Shown in pieces: positions 8,190 through 15,917 of a stretch of DNA of 64,000 nt. Numbering within the stretch: the first letter of the stretch is position 1; each line of letters starts with the position of its first letter. The DNA is taken from the NCBI RefSeq assembly GCF_003026495.1, contig NZ_PYMA01000022.1, positions 1 through 64,000 of the forward strand. Direction: 5' to 3'. The position numbers were made by a program, and so were the translations under genes. Source of the stretch: Photobacterium sanctipauli. Lineage in GTDB: Bacteria > Pseudomonadota > Gammaproteobacteria > Enterobacterales > Vibrionaceae. The notes below the pieces were generated by a model that saw only the letters and a list, made by a program, of their open reading frames with translations, had not been told where the DNA came from and did not search any database.

Positions 8190-8567
8190 ATGAAAGCGAA
8201 TGCCGAAAACCAAAGCAGCTCTAGCAGTATGGATGGCCTGAAGTGGGTCGTTGTATTTGCTTTGCTAGCTGCCGCTGTTGTTGGTAATTACCTGTACAGT
8301 GATGTTTCTGTAGTGCTACGTGCTGCTGCAGTTGTTGTCCTAGTGGCAGCAGCGGGTGGTATTGCCGCACTAACAGCAAAAGGTAAAACCGCGATCACGT
8401 TCGCCCGCGAATCGCGCATGGAAGTCCGCAAGGTGGTATGGCCTACTCGTCAGGAAGCTACGCAGACAACCTTTATCGTATTAGCAGTCACTGTCATTAT
8501 GGCGTTAGCCTTATGGGGTATCGACGGCATCATGGTCCGTCTAGTCCGCCTAGTTACCGGTGTGTAG
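8190..8567 (+). CDS. secE: Preprotein translocase subunit SecE
   Basis: Inner-membrane subunit of the SecYEG channel. Three hydrophobic segments (about 18-38, 43-62 and 93-115) flank the conserved cytoplasmic amphipathic stretch with EVRKVVWPTRQEA, the SecE hallmark. The 125 residues resemble the three-helix E. coli form. The gene is 12 nt upstream of nusG in the conserved secE-nusG operon. I did not find a convincing promoter in the 167-nt gap after the tuf terminator. Confidence 0.95.
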   Translation: MKANAENQSSSSSMDGLKWVVVFALLAAAVVGNYLYSDVSVVLRAAAVVVLVAAAGGIAALTAKGKTAITFARESRMEVRKVVWPTRQEATQTTFIVLAVTVIMALALWGIDGIMVRLVRLVTGV

Positions 8568-8579
8568 AGGTAAGAGTTC

Positions 8580-9125
8580 ATGAGCGAAGCTCCAAAAAAA
8601 CGATGGTATGTAGTGCAGGCATTCTCTGGCTTTGAAGGTCGAGTTGCCCAATCTCTACGTGAGCATATCAAAATGCATGGCATGGAAGAGTACTTCGAAG
8701 AAGTACTGGTACCGACTGAAGAAGTGGTGGAAGTGCGTGCTGGCCAGCGCCGTAAGAGCGAACGTAAGTTCTTCCCTGGTTATGTGCTTGTACAGATGGT
8801 GATGAACGACGAGACATGGCATCTGGTACGTAGTATTCCTCGTGTAATGGGGTTCATTGGCGGTACTTCAGATCGCCCAGCTCCTATCTCGGATAAAGAA
8901 GCAGATGCTATTCTTAATCGTCTAGAAAAAGCGAGCGAATCACCAGTTCACAAAACTGTGTTCGAGCCAGGTGAAGTGGTCCGTGTTATCGACGGCCCGT
9001 TTGCAGACTTTAACGGTGTGGTAGAAGAAGTCGACTACGACAAGAGTCGCCTGAAAGTATCTGTATCGATCTTTGGTCGTGCAACCCCAGTTGAACTGGA
9101 GTTTGGCCAGGTAGAAAAAAGCTGA
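8580..9125 (+). CDS. nusG: Transcription termination/antitermination factor NusG
   Basis: Binds RNA polymerase at the clamp, suppresses pausing, and links to Rho or to ribosomal S10. The N-terminal NGN domain (KRWYVVQAFSGFE onward) is followed by a C-terminal KOW domain (FEPGEVVRVIDGPF near residue 125). The 181 residues match E. coli. It is followed by a hairpin that overlaps the rplK promoter. Confidence 0.97.
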   Translation: MSEAPKKRWYVVQAFSGFEGRVAQSLREHIKMHGMEEYFEEVLVPTEEVVEVRAGQRRKSERKFFPGYVLVQMVMNDETWHLVRSIPRVMGFIGGTSDRPAPISDKEADAILNRLEKASESPVHKTVFEPGEVVRVIDGPFADFNGVVEEVDYDKSRLKVSVSIFGRATPVELEFGQVEKS

Positions 9126-9146
9126 TCAAATTATAATCAGTTATAG

Positions 9147-9187
9147 TTGTCAGGGGCGTGAAATTGGACTATAATTTCGCGCCCTTT
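9147..9187 (+). promoter_or_regulatory. rplKA promoter overlapping the nusG terminator hairpin
   Basis: TTGTCA (9147-9152), a 17-bp spacer and TATAAT (9170-9175) form a near-consensus promoter. The same bases contain a 12-bp inverted repeat (9154-9165 with 9173-9184, one G-T pair) followed by TTTCGTT, which in RNA from nusG would act as a terminator. Promoter and terminator therefore share sequence. Confidence 0.85.
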
Positions 9188-9249
9188 CGTTAGACGGGGA
9201 GTCTATTTCTAGAGAATAGACGTTTGAACCCAAATTAAGGTAAATAGCA
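9188..9249 (+). promoter_or_regulatory. rplK leader with probable L1-binding region
   Basis: The leader between the promoter and the rplK ATG contains a 7-bp hairpin (GTCTATT with AATAGAC) and a ribosome site (TTAAGGT). In E. coli, L1 represses the rplKA mRNA by binding this leader. The role here is inferred from position. Confidence 0.5.
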
Positions 9250-9678
9250 ATGGCTAAAAAAGTAGAAGCTTACATCAAGCTGCAGGTTGCAGCTGGTGCA
9301 GCAAACCCAAGTCCACCGGTTGGTCCTGCTCTAGGTCAGCACGGTGTGAACATCATGGAATTCTGTAAAGCGTTCAACGCTAAGACTGACTCAATCGAGA
9401 AAGGTCTTCCGATTCCTGTTGTTATCACAGTATACAACGACCGTTCTTTCACGTTCGTAACTAAGACTCCACCTGCTGCTGTTCTTCTTAAGAAAGCTGC
9501 TGGCGTTAAGTCTGGTTCTGGCCGTCCGAACACTGAGAAAGTTGGTACTGTAACTGACGCTCAGATCCAAGAGATCGCAGAAACTAAAGCTGCGGACATG
9601 ACTGGTGCTGACATCGAAGCTATGAAGCGTTCGATTGCTGGTACTGCTCGTTCAATGGGTCTAGTGGTAGAGGGTTAA
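9250..9678 (+). CDS. rplK: 50S ribosomal protein L11
   Basis: GTPase-centre protein that binds 23S rRNA with L10 and is needed for RelA activation. The proline-rich N-terminus (ANPSPPVGPALGQHG near 20-34) and the C-terminal rRNA-binding domain (KTPPAAVLLKKAAG near 77-90) are clear. The 142 residues match E. coli. Its methyltransferase PrmA is encoded at 34324-35208. The gene is followed after 4 nt by rplA. Confidence 0.98.
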   Translation: MAKKVEAYIKLQVAAGAANPSPPVGPALGQHGVNIMEFCKAFNAKTDSIEKGLPIPVVITVYNDRSFTFVTKTPPAAVLLKKAAGVKSGSGRPNTEKVGTVTDAQIQEIAETKAADMTGADIEAMKRSIAGTARSMGLVVEG

Positions 9679-9682
9679 GACA

Positions 9683-10387
9683 ATGGCAAAACTAACTAAG
9701 CGTATGCGCGTAATCCGCGAAAAAGTTGACGTTGCACGTGAGTACGACATCAACGAAGCTGTTGCTCTTCTAAAAGAATTAGCTACTGCTAAATTCACTG
9801 AAAGTGTTGACGTTGCTGTTAACCTTGGCATCGATGCTCGTAAATCTGACCAGAACGTACGTGGTGCAACTGTACTACCACACGGTACTGGCCGTGAAAT
9901 CCGCGTAGCGGTATTCACTCAGGGTGCGAACGCTGAAGCTGCTAAAGAAGCTGGCGCTGACCTAGTAGGTATGGAAGAACTAGCTGATCAGGTTAAGAAA
10001 GGCGAAATGAACTTCGACGTAGTTATCGCATCTCCAGATGCAATGCGCGTTGTAGGTCAGCTTGGTACTATCCTTGGTCCACGCGGTCTTATGCCAAACC
10101 CTAAAGTTGGTACTGTAACTCCTAACGTTGCTGACGCTGTTAAGAACGCGAAAGCTGGTCAGGTTCGTTACCGTAACGACAAAAACGGCATCATCCACAC
10201 TACTATCGGTAAAGTGGACTTCGATGCTGCTCAACTAAAAGAGAACCTAGAAGCTCTTCTAGTTGCTCTGAAGAAAGCTAAGCCTTCTTCAGCTAAAGGT
10301 ACTTTCATCAAGAAAGTAAGCATCTCTACCACTATGGGTGCAGGTGTAGCGCTAGACCAGAACACTCTGGAAACTAACGCACAGTAA
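9683..10387 (+). CDS. rplA: 50S ribosomal protein L1
   Basis: L1-stalk protein involved in E-site tRNA release, and translational repressor of rplKA in enterobacteria. Conserved blocks include LPHGTG near residue 70 and GPRGLMPNPK near 132-141. The 234 residues match E. coli. It is translated 4 nt after rplK. The next promoter starts within its final codons. Confidence 0.98.
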   Translation: MAKLTKRMRVIREKVDVAREYDINEAVALLKELATAKFTESVDVAVNLGIDARKSDQNVRGATVLPHGTGREIRVAVFTQGANAEAAKEAGADLVGMEELADQVKKGEMNFDVVIASPDAMRVVGQLGTILGPRGLMPNPKVGTVTPNVADAVKNAKAGQVRYRNDKNGIIHTTIGKVDFDAAQLKENLEALLVALKKAKPSSAKGTFIKKVSISTTMGAGVALDQNTLETNAQ

Positions 10388-10388
10388 T

Positions 10389-10416
10389 TTGCAGAAACGT
10401 CATTTTAGTGTATAAT
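10389..10416 (+). promoter_or_regulatory. Promoter of rplJL-rpoBC
   Basis: TTGCAG (10389-10394), a 16-bp spacer and TATAAT (10411-10416) begin just after the rplA stop. This corresponds to the major P(L10) promoter of E. coli and gives a leader of about 220 nt. Confidence 0.85.
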
Positions 10417-10422
10417 CTGGCG

Positions 10423-10646
10423 TTTCCGAATTCATGGCTGAGGTTGTGATTTATATCACAGCCTTCGTCCAAGACCGTAGGCGTCGAGCTCATCGAGCAA
10501 AGACTTAATAACTACCTACGTAGACGGTGCCAGAACATGATTGATGTATGTCTTTCTTGGATCTGCGCCGTAATAACTCTCCTGCCATACCGGCAGTGAG
10601 TGGTGTACTGTCCGGGGGAACCCGGCATAATCCAGGAGCAAATCCA
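10423..10646 (+). promoter_or_regulatory. L10 leader (rplJ autoregulatory mRNA element)
   Basis: A 224-nt untranslated region has a long-range pairing (GACCGTAGGCGTC with TACGTAGACGGT), an inner CGAGCTCATCGAG arm and a GC-rich terminal hairpin (CCGGGGGAACCCGG). These fit the Rfam L10_leader family, where the L10-(L12)4 complex binds and blocks rplJ translation. The ribosome site CAGGAG lies right at its end. Confidence 0.8.
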
Positions 10647-11141
10647 ATGGCATTGAACCTTCAAGACAAAAAAGCAATTGTTGCTGAAGTCAACGAAGCT
10701 GCCAATGGTGCCCTGTCTGCAGTTGTTGCTGACTCTCGTGGCGTTGCTGTGGGTGCGATGACTTCTCTACGTAAACAAGCTCGTGAAAACGGCGTTTACC
10801 TGAAAGTTGTTCGTAACACACTTGCACGTCGTGCAGTGGAAGGTACTGATTTCGAATGTCTTACTGAGACTTTCGTAGGTCCTACACTAATCGGTTTCTC
10901 TAACGAGCACCCAGGTGCTGCAGCGCGTCTTTTCAAAGACTTCGCTAAAGAGAACAAAGATTTCGAGATCAAAGCGGCTGCATTCGAAGGCGCTGTTGCT
11001 GACGTTGAAGTACTAGCAACTCTACCAACATACGACGAAGCAATTGCACGCCTAATGATGTGCATGAAAGAAGCGTCTGCTGGTAAGCTGGTACGTACTA
11101 TCGCAGCTGTTCGCGATCAGAAAGAAGAAGCTGCGGCTTAA
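10647..11141 (+). CDS. rplJ: 50S ribosomal protein L10
   Basis: Forms the base of the ribosomal stalk, carrying L7/L12 dimers, and is the translational repressor of its own operon. ATG at 10647 was chosen because CAGGAG precedes it and MALNLQDKKAIV matches the family N-terminus. An upstream in-frame extension lies wholly inside the L10 leader. The conserved block KVVRNTLARRA is near residues 50-60. The 164 residues match E. coli (165). Confidence 0.97.
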   Translation: MALNLQDKKAIVAEVNEAANGALSAVVADSRGVAVGAMTSLRKQARENGVYLKVVRNTLARRAVEGTDFECLTETFVGPTLIGFSNEHPGAAARLFKDFAKENKDFEIKAAAFEGAVADVEVLATLPTYDEAIARLMMCMKEASAGKLVRTIAAVRDQKEEAAA

Positions 11142-11202
11142 TCGCCCTTGCTTTTCATTGATTGCTATTTAAACTAATTGTTGACTTTTAAAGAGAATTG
11201 TT

Positions 11203-11568
11203 ATGTCTATCACTAACGAGCAAATCCTAGACGCAGTTGCAGAAATGTCTGTAATGCAGGTTGTTGAGCTAATCGAAGCTATGGAAGAAAAATTCGGCGT
11301 TACAGCTGCAGCAGCAGTAGTAGCGGGCGGCGCAGCTGCAGAAGCAGCTGAAGAGCAGACTGAATTTGACGTAATCCTAACAGCTGCTGGTCCTAACAAA
11401 GTTGCGACTATCAAAGCTGTACGTGGCGCGACTGGCCTAGGTCTTAAAGAAGCTAAAGGTCTTGTAGACGGCGCTCCAGCACCTCTGAAAGAAGGTGTTG
11501 ACAAAGCTGAAGCTGAAGCTCTTAAAGCTCAGCTAGAAGAAGCTGGTGCTTCTGTTGAAGTTAAGTAA
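11203..11568 (+). CDS. rplL: 50S ribosomal protein L7/L12
   Basis: Stalk protein that recruits translational GTPases. The N-terminal dimerisation helix is followed by an Ala-rich hinge (about 35-52) and a C-terminal domain (FDVILTAAGPNKVATIKAVR with GLGLKEAKGLVD). The 121 residues match E. coli. It follows rplJ by 61 nt. An attenuator hairpin after it limits read-through into rpoBC. Confidence 0.98.
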   Translation: MSITNEQILDAVAEMSVMQVVELIEAMEEKFGVTAAAAVVAGGAAAEAAEEQTEFDVILTAAGPNKVATIKAVRGATGLGLKEAKGLVDGAPAPLKEGVDKAEAEALKAQLEEAGASVEVK

Positions 11569-11602
11569 TCATTACTTAATTTCTTAGCCTTAATTGGCTA
11601 AT

Positions 11603-11633
11603 GGCTGGTGGCTAAAAAGCCACCGGCCTTTTT
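11603..11633 (+). terminator. rplL-rpoB attenuator
   Basis: An 11-bp GC-rich stem (11603-11613 with 11618-11628, one G-T pair) with an AAAA loop is followed by TTTTT. In E. coli a partial terminator at this place lets only a fraction of transcripts continue into rpoBC. The same role is inferred here. Confidence 0.88.
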
Positions 11634-11792
11634 GCGCTGTAGGGCAGTGGTGTTTTCACATTGTTTTCTAACCACTCTCCATGCAAAAAACAGTCCTGCT
11701 TTCGCGGAGCTGTTCCTACAATAAACAGTGTTATTAGTCACTGCTCCTCGTTTTGAGCAGTTTGGATCACTTATCAGCGATCTGAGGAACCT

Positions 11793-14700
11793 ATGGTTTA
11801 CTCTTATACCGAGAAAAAGCGTATCCGTAAGGATTTTGGTAAGCGTCCACAAGTTTTGGATGTTCCATACTTGCTGTCGATCCAGCTTGAGTCTTTTAAA
11901 AAATTCATCGAGCAGGATCCAGAAGGGCATTACGGTCTAGAAGCTGCCTTTCGTTCTGTTTTTCCAATTCAGAGCTATAACGGCAATTCCGAGCTGCAAT
12001 ACGTTAGCTATCGTCTCGGTGAGCCGGTCTTCGATGTTAAAGAATGTCAGATTCGTGGCGTAACTTACTCTGCACCTTTGCGTGTGAAGCTTCGTCTTGT
12101 TATGTACGACAAAGACGCGCCAGCTGGCACAGTTAAAGACATTAAAGAACAAGAAGTTTACATGGGCGAAATTCCGCTCATGACTGATAACGGTACATTC
12201 GTTATTAACGGTACCGAGAGGGTTATCGTATCCCAGCTGCACCGTAGCCCGGGTGTCTTCTTCGACAGCGATAAGGGTAAAACCCACTCCTCAGGTAAAG
12301 TGCTTTATAACGCACGCGTAATCCCATACCGTGGTTCATGGTTGGATTTCGAATTTGATCCTAAGGATAACGTATTCGTACGTATCGACCGTCGTCGTAA
12401 GCTTCCTGCTTCTATCATTCTTCGTGCTCTAGGCTACACAACCGAGCAGATCCTTGACATGTTCTTCGAGAAAGTAAACTTCGAAGTACAGGGCAAGTCT
12501 TTGGTTATGGAGCTAGTACCTGAGCGCCTACGTGGTGAAACAGCAAGTTTCAACATTGAAGCGAACGGTAAGGTTTACGTAGAACAGGGCCGCCGTATCA
12601 CCGCTCGTCATATTCGCCAGCTTGGCAAAGACGGTGTTGATCACATTGAAGTGCCTGTTGAATACATCGTGGGTAAAATCGCTGCACGTGATTACGTGAA
12701 CGAAGAAACCGGCGAGCTTATCGCAGCGGCGAACCAAGAATTGAGCCTAGAGGCGCTAGCTCTGCTTTCACAAGCGGGCCACAAGTCTCTTGAAGTGCTA
12801 TTCACAAACGACCTGGACTTTGGTCCGTACATGTCTGACACCATCCGTGTCGACAGCACGACTGACCGTCTAAGTGCGCTAGTAGAAATCTACCGCATGA
12901 TGCGTCCGGGCGAGCCACCAACACGCGAAGCTGCTGAGCAGTTGTTCGAAAGCCTGTTCTTCTCTGAAGAGCGCTACGATCTATCTGCTGTGGGCCGTAT
13001 GAAGTTCAATAGCTCACTTCAGCGTGACGAAACAACGGGTGCGGGCACGCTAGACCACGCAGACATCATTGATGTGATGCGTCGCCTAATCGATATCCGT
13101 AACGGTAAAGGTGAAGTTGATGATATCGACCACCTAGGTAACCGTCGTATCCGTTCTGTTGGTGAAATGGCAGAAAACCAATTCCGTGTTGGTTTAGTAC
13201 GTGTTGAGCGTGCTGTTAAAGAGCGCCTAAGCCTTGGCGATCTTGATGCAGTAATGCCTCAGGACCTAATTAATGCCAAACCAATTTCTGCGGCAGTTAA
13301 AGAGTTCTTTGGCTCTTCTCAGCTGTCTCAGTTTATGGACCAGAACAACCCACTGTCAGAAGTTACTCACAAACGTCGTATCTCGGCGCTTGGTCCAGGT
13401 GGTCTGACTCGTGAGCGTGCAGGCTTCGAAGTTCGAGACGTACACGCGACCCACTACGGTCGTCTATGTCCTATCGAAACGCCTGAAGGTCCAAACATCG
13501 GTCTAATCAACTCACTGTCAGCGTTTGCTCAGTGTAACCCTTACGGTTTCTTGGAAACTCCATACCGTAAAGTGGTTGATGGCAAGGTAACCGAAGAAAT
13601 CGAATACCTATCTGCTATCGAAGAAGGCCAGTACGTTATTGCTCAGGCTAACGCAGCCCTAAACGACGATGGTTCATTCTCTGATGAACTGATCACTGCT
13701 CGTCAGAAAGGTGACTCAGGCTTGCACCCACGCGACCATGTTCAGTACATGGACGTTGCAACCAACCAGGTTGTATCTGTGGCGGCATCTCTGATCCCAT
13801 TCCTAGAGCACGATGATGCGAACCGTGCCCTTATGGGTGCGAACATGCAACGTCAGGCAGTACCAACGCTACGCGCTGACAAGCCGCTAGTAGGTACTGG
13901 TATTGAGCGTAACGTAGCCGTTGACTCAGGTGTAACCGCTGTTGCTAAGCGTGGCGGTACTGTTCAGTCTGTGGATGCTTCTCGTATCGTTATCAAAGTT
14001 AACGAAGATGAGCTAGTACCAGGCGAAGCGGGTATCGACATCTACAACCTGACCAAGTACACCCGTTCTAACCAGAACACATGTATCAACCAGCGTCCTA
14101 CAGTGATGCCGGGTGAGCCTGTGGCTCGCGGTGACGTACTTGCTGATGGTCCTTCTACCGACCTTGGTGAACTAGCCCTTGGCCAGAACATGCGTATCGC
14201 GTTCATGCCTTGGAACGGTTACAACTTTGAGGATTCCATCCTAGTTTCAGAGCGTGTTGTTCAGGAAGATCGCCTAACAACTATCCACATCCAAGAGCTT
14301 TCTTGTGTGGCGCGTGATACTAAGCTGGGTGCTGAAGAAATTACTGCCGACATCCCTAACGTGGGTGAAGCAGCACTTTCTAAGCTGGATGAGTCAGGTA
14401 TCGTTTACATCGGTGCAGAAGTTAAGGGTGGCGACATCCTAGTTGGTAAAGTGACGCCTAAGGGCGAAACTCAGCTAACACCTGAAGAGAAGCTACTACG
14501 TGCTATCTTCGGTGAAAAAGCATCTGATGTTAAAGACTCTTCACTACGTGTACCAAACTCTGTGTCTGGTACGATCATCGACGTTCAGGTATTTACCCGC
14601 GATGGCGTAGAAAAAGACAAGCGTGCGCTTGAAATTGAAGAGATGCAGCTGAAAGAAGCGAAGAAAGATATCACGGAAGAATTCCAGATCCTTGAGGGTG

Positions 14701-15818
14701 GTCTTCTTGCACGTGTTCGTACGCTTCTACTTTCTGCGGGTTACAGCGAAGATAAACTACTTTCGATGGACCGCGAGAAGCTGTTTGCACAGACTCTTGA
14801 CGACGAAGGCCAGCAGAACCAGCTGGAGCAGCTTGCAGAGCAGTATGATGAACTGAAAGCTGAGTTCGATAAGAAGTTTGAGACTAAGCGTCGTAAGATC
14901 ACTCAGGGTGATGACCTAGCGCCGGGCGTACTTAAGATTGTTAAAGTATACCTAGCTGTTAAGCGTCGCATCCAGCCTGGTGATAAGATGGCGGGTCGTC
15001 ACGGTAACAAGGGTGTAATCTCTAAGATTTGTCCTGTTGAAGACATGCCGTACGATGAAAAAGGTCAAACTGTTGATATCGTACTGAACCCACTGGGTGT
15101 ACCGTCTCGTATGAACATCGGTCAGATCCTTGAGACTCACTTGGGTCTTGCGGCGAAAGGTATCGGTGACAAGCTGAACGAGATGCTGAAGCAGCAGCAG
15201 GAACTACACCAGTTCCGTAACTTCCTGCAGAAGGTTTACGATTTAGGCGATACTCGCCAGAAAGTAGACATCGCAGCGCTGTCTGACGAAGAAGTACGTA
15301 CTCTGATCAAGAACCTACGTAACGGTCTGCCTATCGCTACACCAGTATTTGACGGTGCGCCTGAAGCATCGATCAAAGAGCTGCTGAAGCTGGGTGATCT
15401 ACCTGAGTCTGGTCAGCTGACACTGTTTGACGGTCGTACCGGTGATGCGTTTGAGCGTCCTGTAACTGTTGGTTACATGTACATGCTGAAACTAAACCAC
15501 TTGGTTGATGACAAGATGCATGCCCGTTCTACCGGTTCTTACAGCCTTGTTACTCAGCAGCCGCTGGGTGGTAAAGCTCAGTTCGGTGGTCAGCGTTTCG
15601 GTGAGATGGAAGTGTGGGCGCTAGAAGCATATGGCGCAGCTTACACCCTACAGGAAATGCTAACTGTTAAGTCGGATGACGTTAACGGCCGTACGAAGAT
15701 GTACAAGAACATCGTCGATGGCGACCATCGTATGGAACCTGGTATGCCGGAATCGTTCAACGTATTGTTGAAAGAAATCCGCTCGTTGGGTATCAACATC
15801 GAGCTGGAAGACGAATAA
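11793..15818 (+). CDS. rpoB: RNA polymerase subunit beta
   Basis: Catalytic-core subunit that forms one pincer of RNA polymerase. Start MVYSYTEKKRIRKDFGKR and length 1341 match E. coli (1342). The rifampicin-binding cluster SQLSQFMDQNNPLSEVTHKR and following GGLTRERAGFEVRDVH is intact with drug-sensitive-type residues. The C-terminal block RFGEMEVWALEAYGA is present. It lies 224 nt after rplL, past the attenuator. Confidence 0.98.
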   Translation: MVYSYTEKKRIRKDFGKRPQVLDVPYLLSIQLESFKKFIEQDPEGHYGLEAAFRSVFPIQSYNGNSELQYVSYRLGEPVFDVKECQIRGVTYSAPLRVKLRLVMYDKDAPAGTVKDIKEQEVYMGEIPLMTDNGTFVINGTERVIVSQLHRSPGVFFDSDKGKTHSSGKVLYNARVIPYRGSWLDFEFDPKDNVFVRIDRRRKLPASIILRALGYTTEQILDMFFEKVNFEVQGKSLVMELVPERLRGETASFNIEANGKVYVEQGRRITARHIRQLGKDGVDHIEVPVEYIVGKIAARDYVNEETGELIAAANQELSLEALALLSQAGHKSLEVLFTNDLDFGPYMSDTIRVDSTTDRLSALVEIYRMMRPGEPPTREAAEQLFESLFFSEERYDLSAVGRMKFNSSLQRDETTGAGTLDHADIIDVMRRLIDIRNGKGEVDDIDHLGNRRIRSVGEMAENQFRVGLVRVERAVKERLSLGDLDAVMPQDLINAKPISAAVKEFFGSSQLSQFMDQNNPLSEVTHKRRISALGPGGLTRERAGFEVRDVHATHYGRLCPIETPEGPNIGLINSLSAFAQCNPYGFLETPYRKVVDGKVTEEIEYLSAIEEGQYVIAQANAALNDDGSFSDELITARQKGDSGLHPRDHVQYMDVATNQVVSVAASLIPFLEHDDANRALMGANMQRQAVPTLRADKPLVGTGIERNVAVDSGVTAVAKRGGTVQSVDASRIVIKVNEDELVPGEAGIDIYNLTKYTRSNQNTCINQRPTVMPGEPVARGDVLADGPSTDLGELALGQNMRIAFMPWNGYNFEDSILVSERVVQEDRLTTIHIQELSCVARDTKLGAEEITADIPNVGEAALSKLDESGIVYIGAEVKGGDILVGKVTPKGETQLTPEEKLLRAIFGEKASDVKDSSLRVPNSVSGTIIDVQVFTRDGVEKDKRALEIEEMQLKEAKKDITEEFQILEGGLLARVRTLLLSAGYSEDKLLSMDREKLFAQTLDDEGQQNQLEQLAEQYDELKAEFDKKFETKRRKITQGDDLAPGVLKIVKVYLAVKRRIQPGDKMAGRHGNKGVISKICPVEDMPYDEKGQTVDIVLNPLGVPSRMNIGQILETHLGLAAKGIGDKLNEMLKQQQELHQFRNFLQKVYDLGDTRQKVDIAALSDEEVRTLIKNLRNGLPIATPVFDGAPEASIKELLKLGDLPESGQLTLFDGRTGDAFERPVTVGYMYMLKLNHLVDDKMHARSTGSYSLVTQQPLGGKAQFGGQRFGEMEVWALEAYGAAYTLQEMLTVKSDDVNGRTKMYKNIVDGDHRMEPGMPESFNVLLKEIRSLGINIELEDE

Positions 15819-15864
15819 GCCTCGGTTCATACCAAGATTTATTAGTTACTCCGGTATAAATATG

Positions 15865-15888
15865 AAGGCACCAGCAGACTGGTGCCTT
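15865..15888 (+). other. Hairpin between rpoB and rpoC
   Basis: A perfect 10-bp stem (15865-15874 with 15879-15888) has a CAGA loop, with only three T before TGGG. Without a real T tract it is more likely an RNA processing or stability element, or a weak attenuator, than a full terminator. Confidence 0.5.
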
Positions 15889-15917
15889 TATGGGTCAACT
15901 CCTCACAGGAGCCGAAT

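Noticed and set aside
10548..10646. N-terminal extension of rplJ
   Set aside because: It lies inside the structured L10 leader; the CAGGAG site and family start support 10647.
11598..11930. Minus-strand frame across the rplL-rpoB gap
   Set aside because: It runs through the attenuator and antisense to rpoB. No family likeness or ribosome site.
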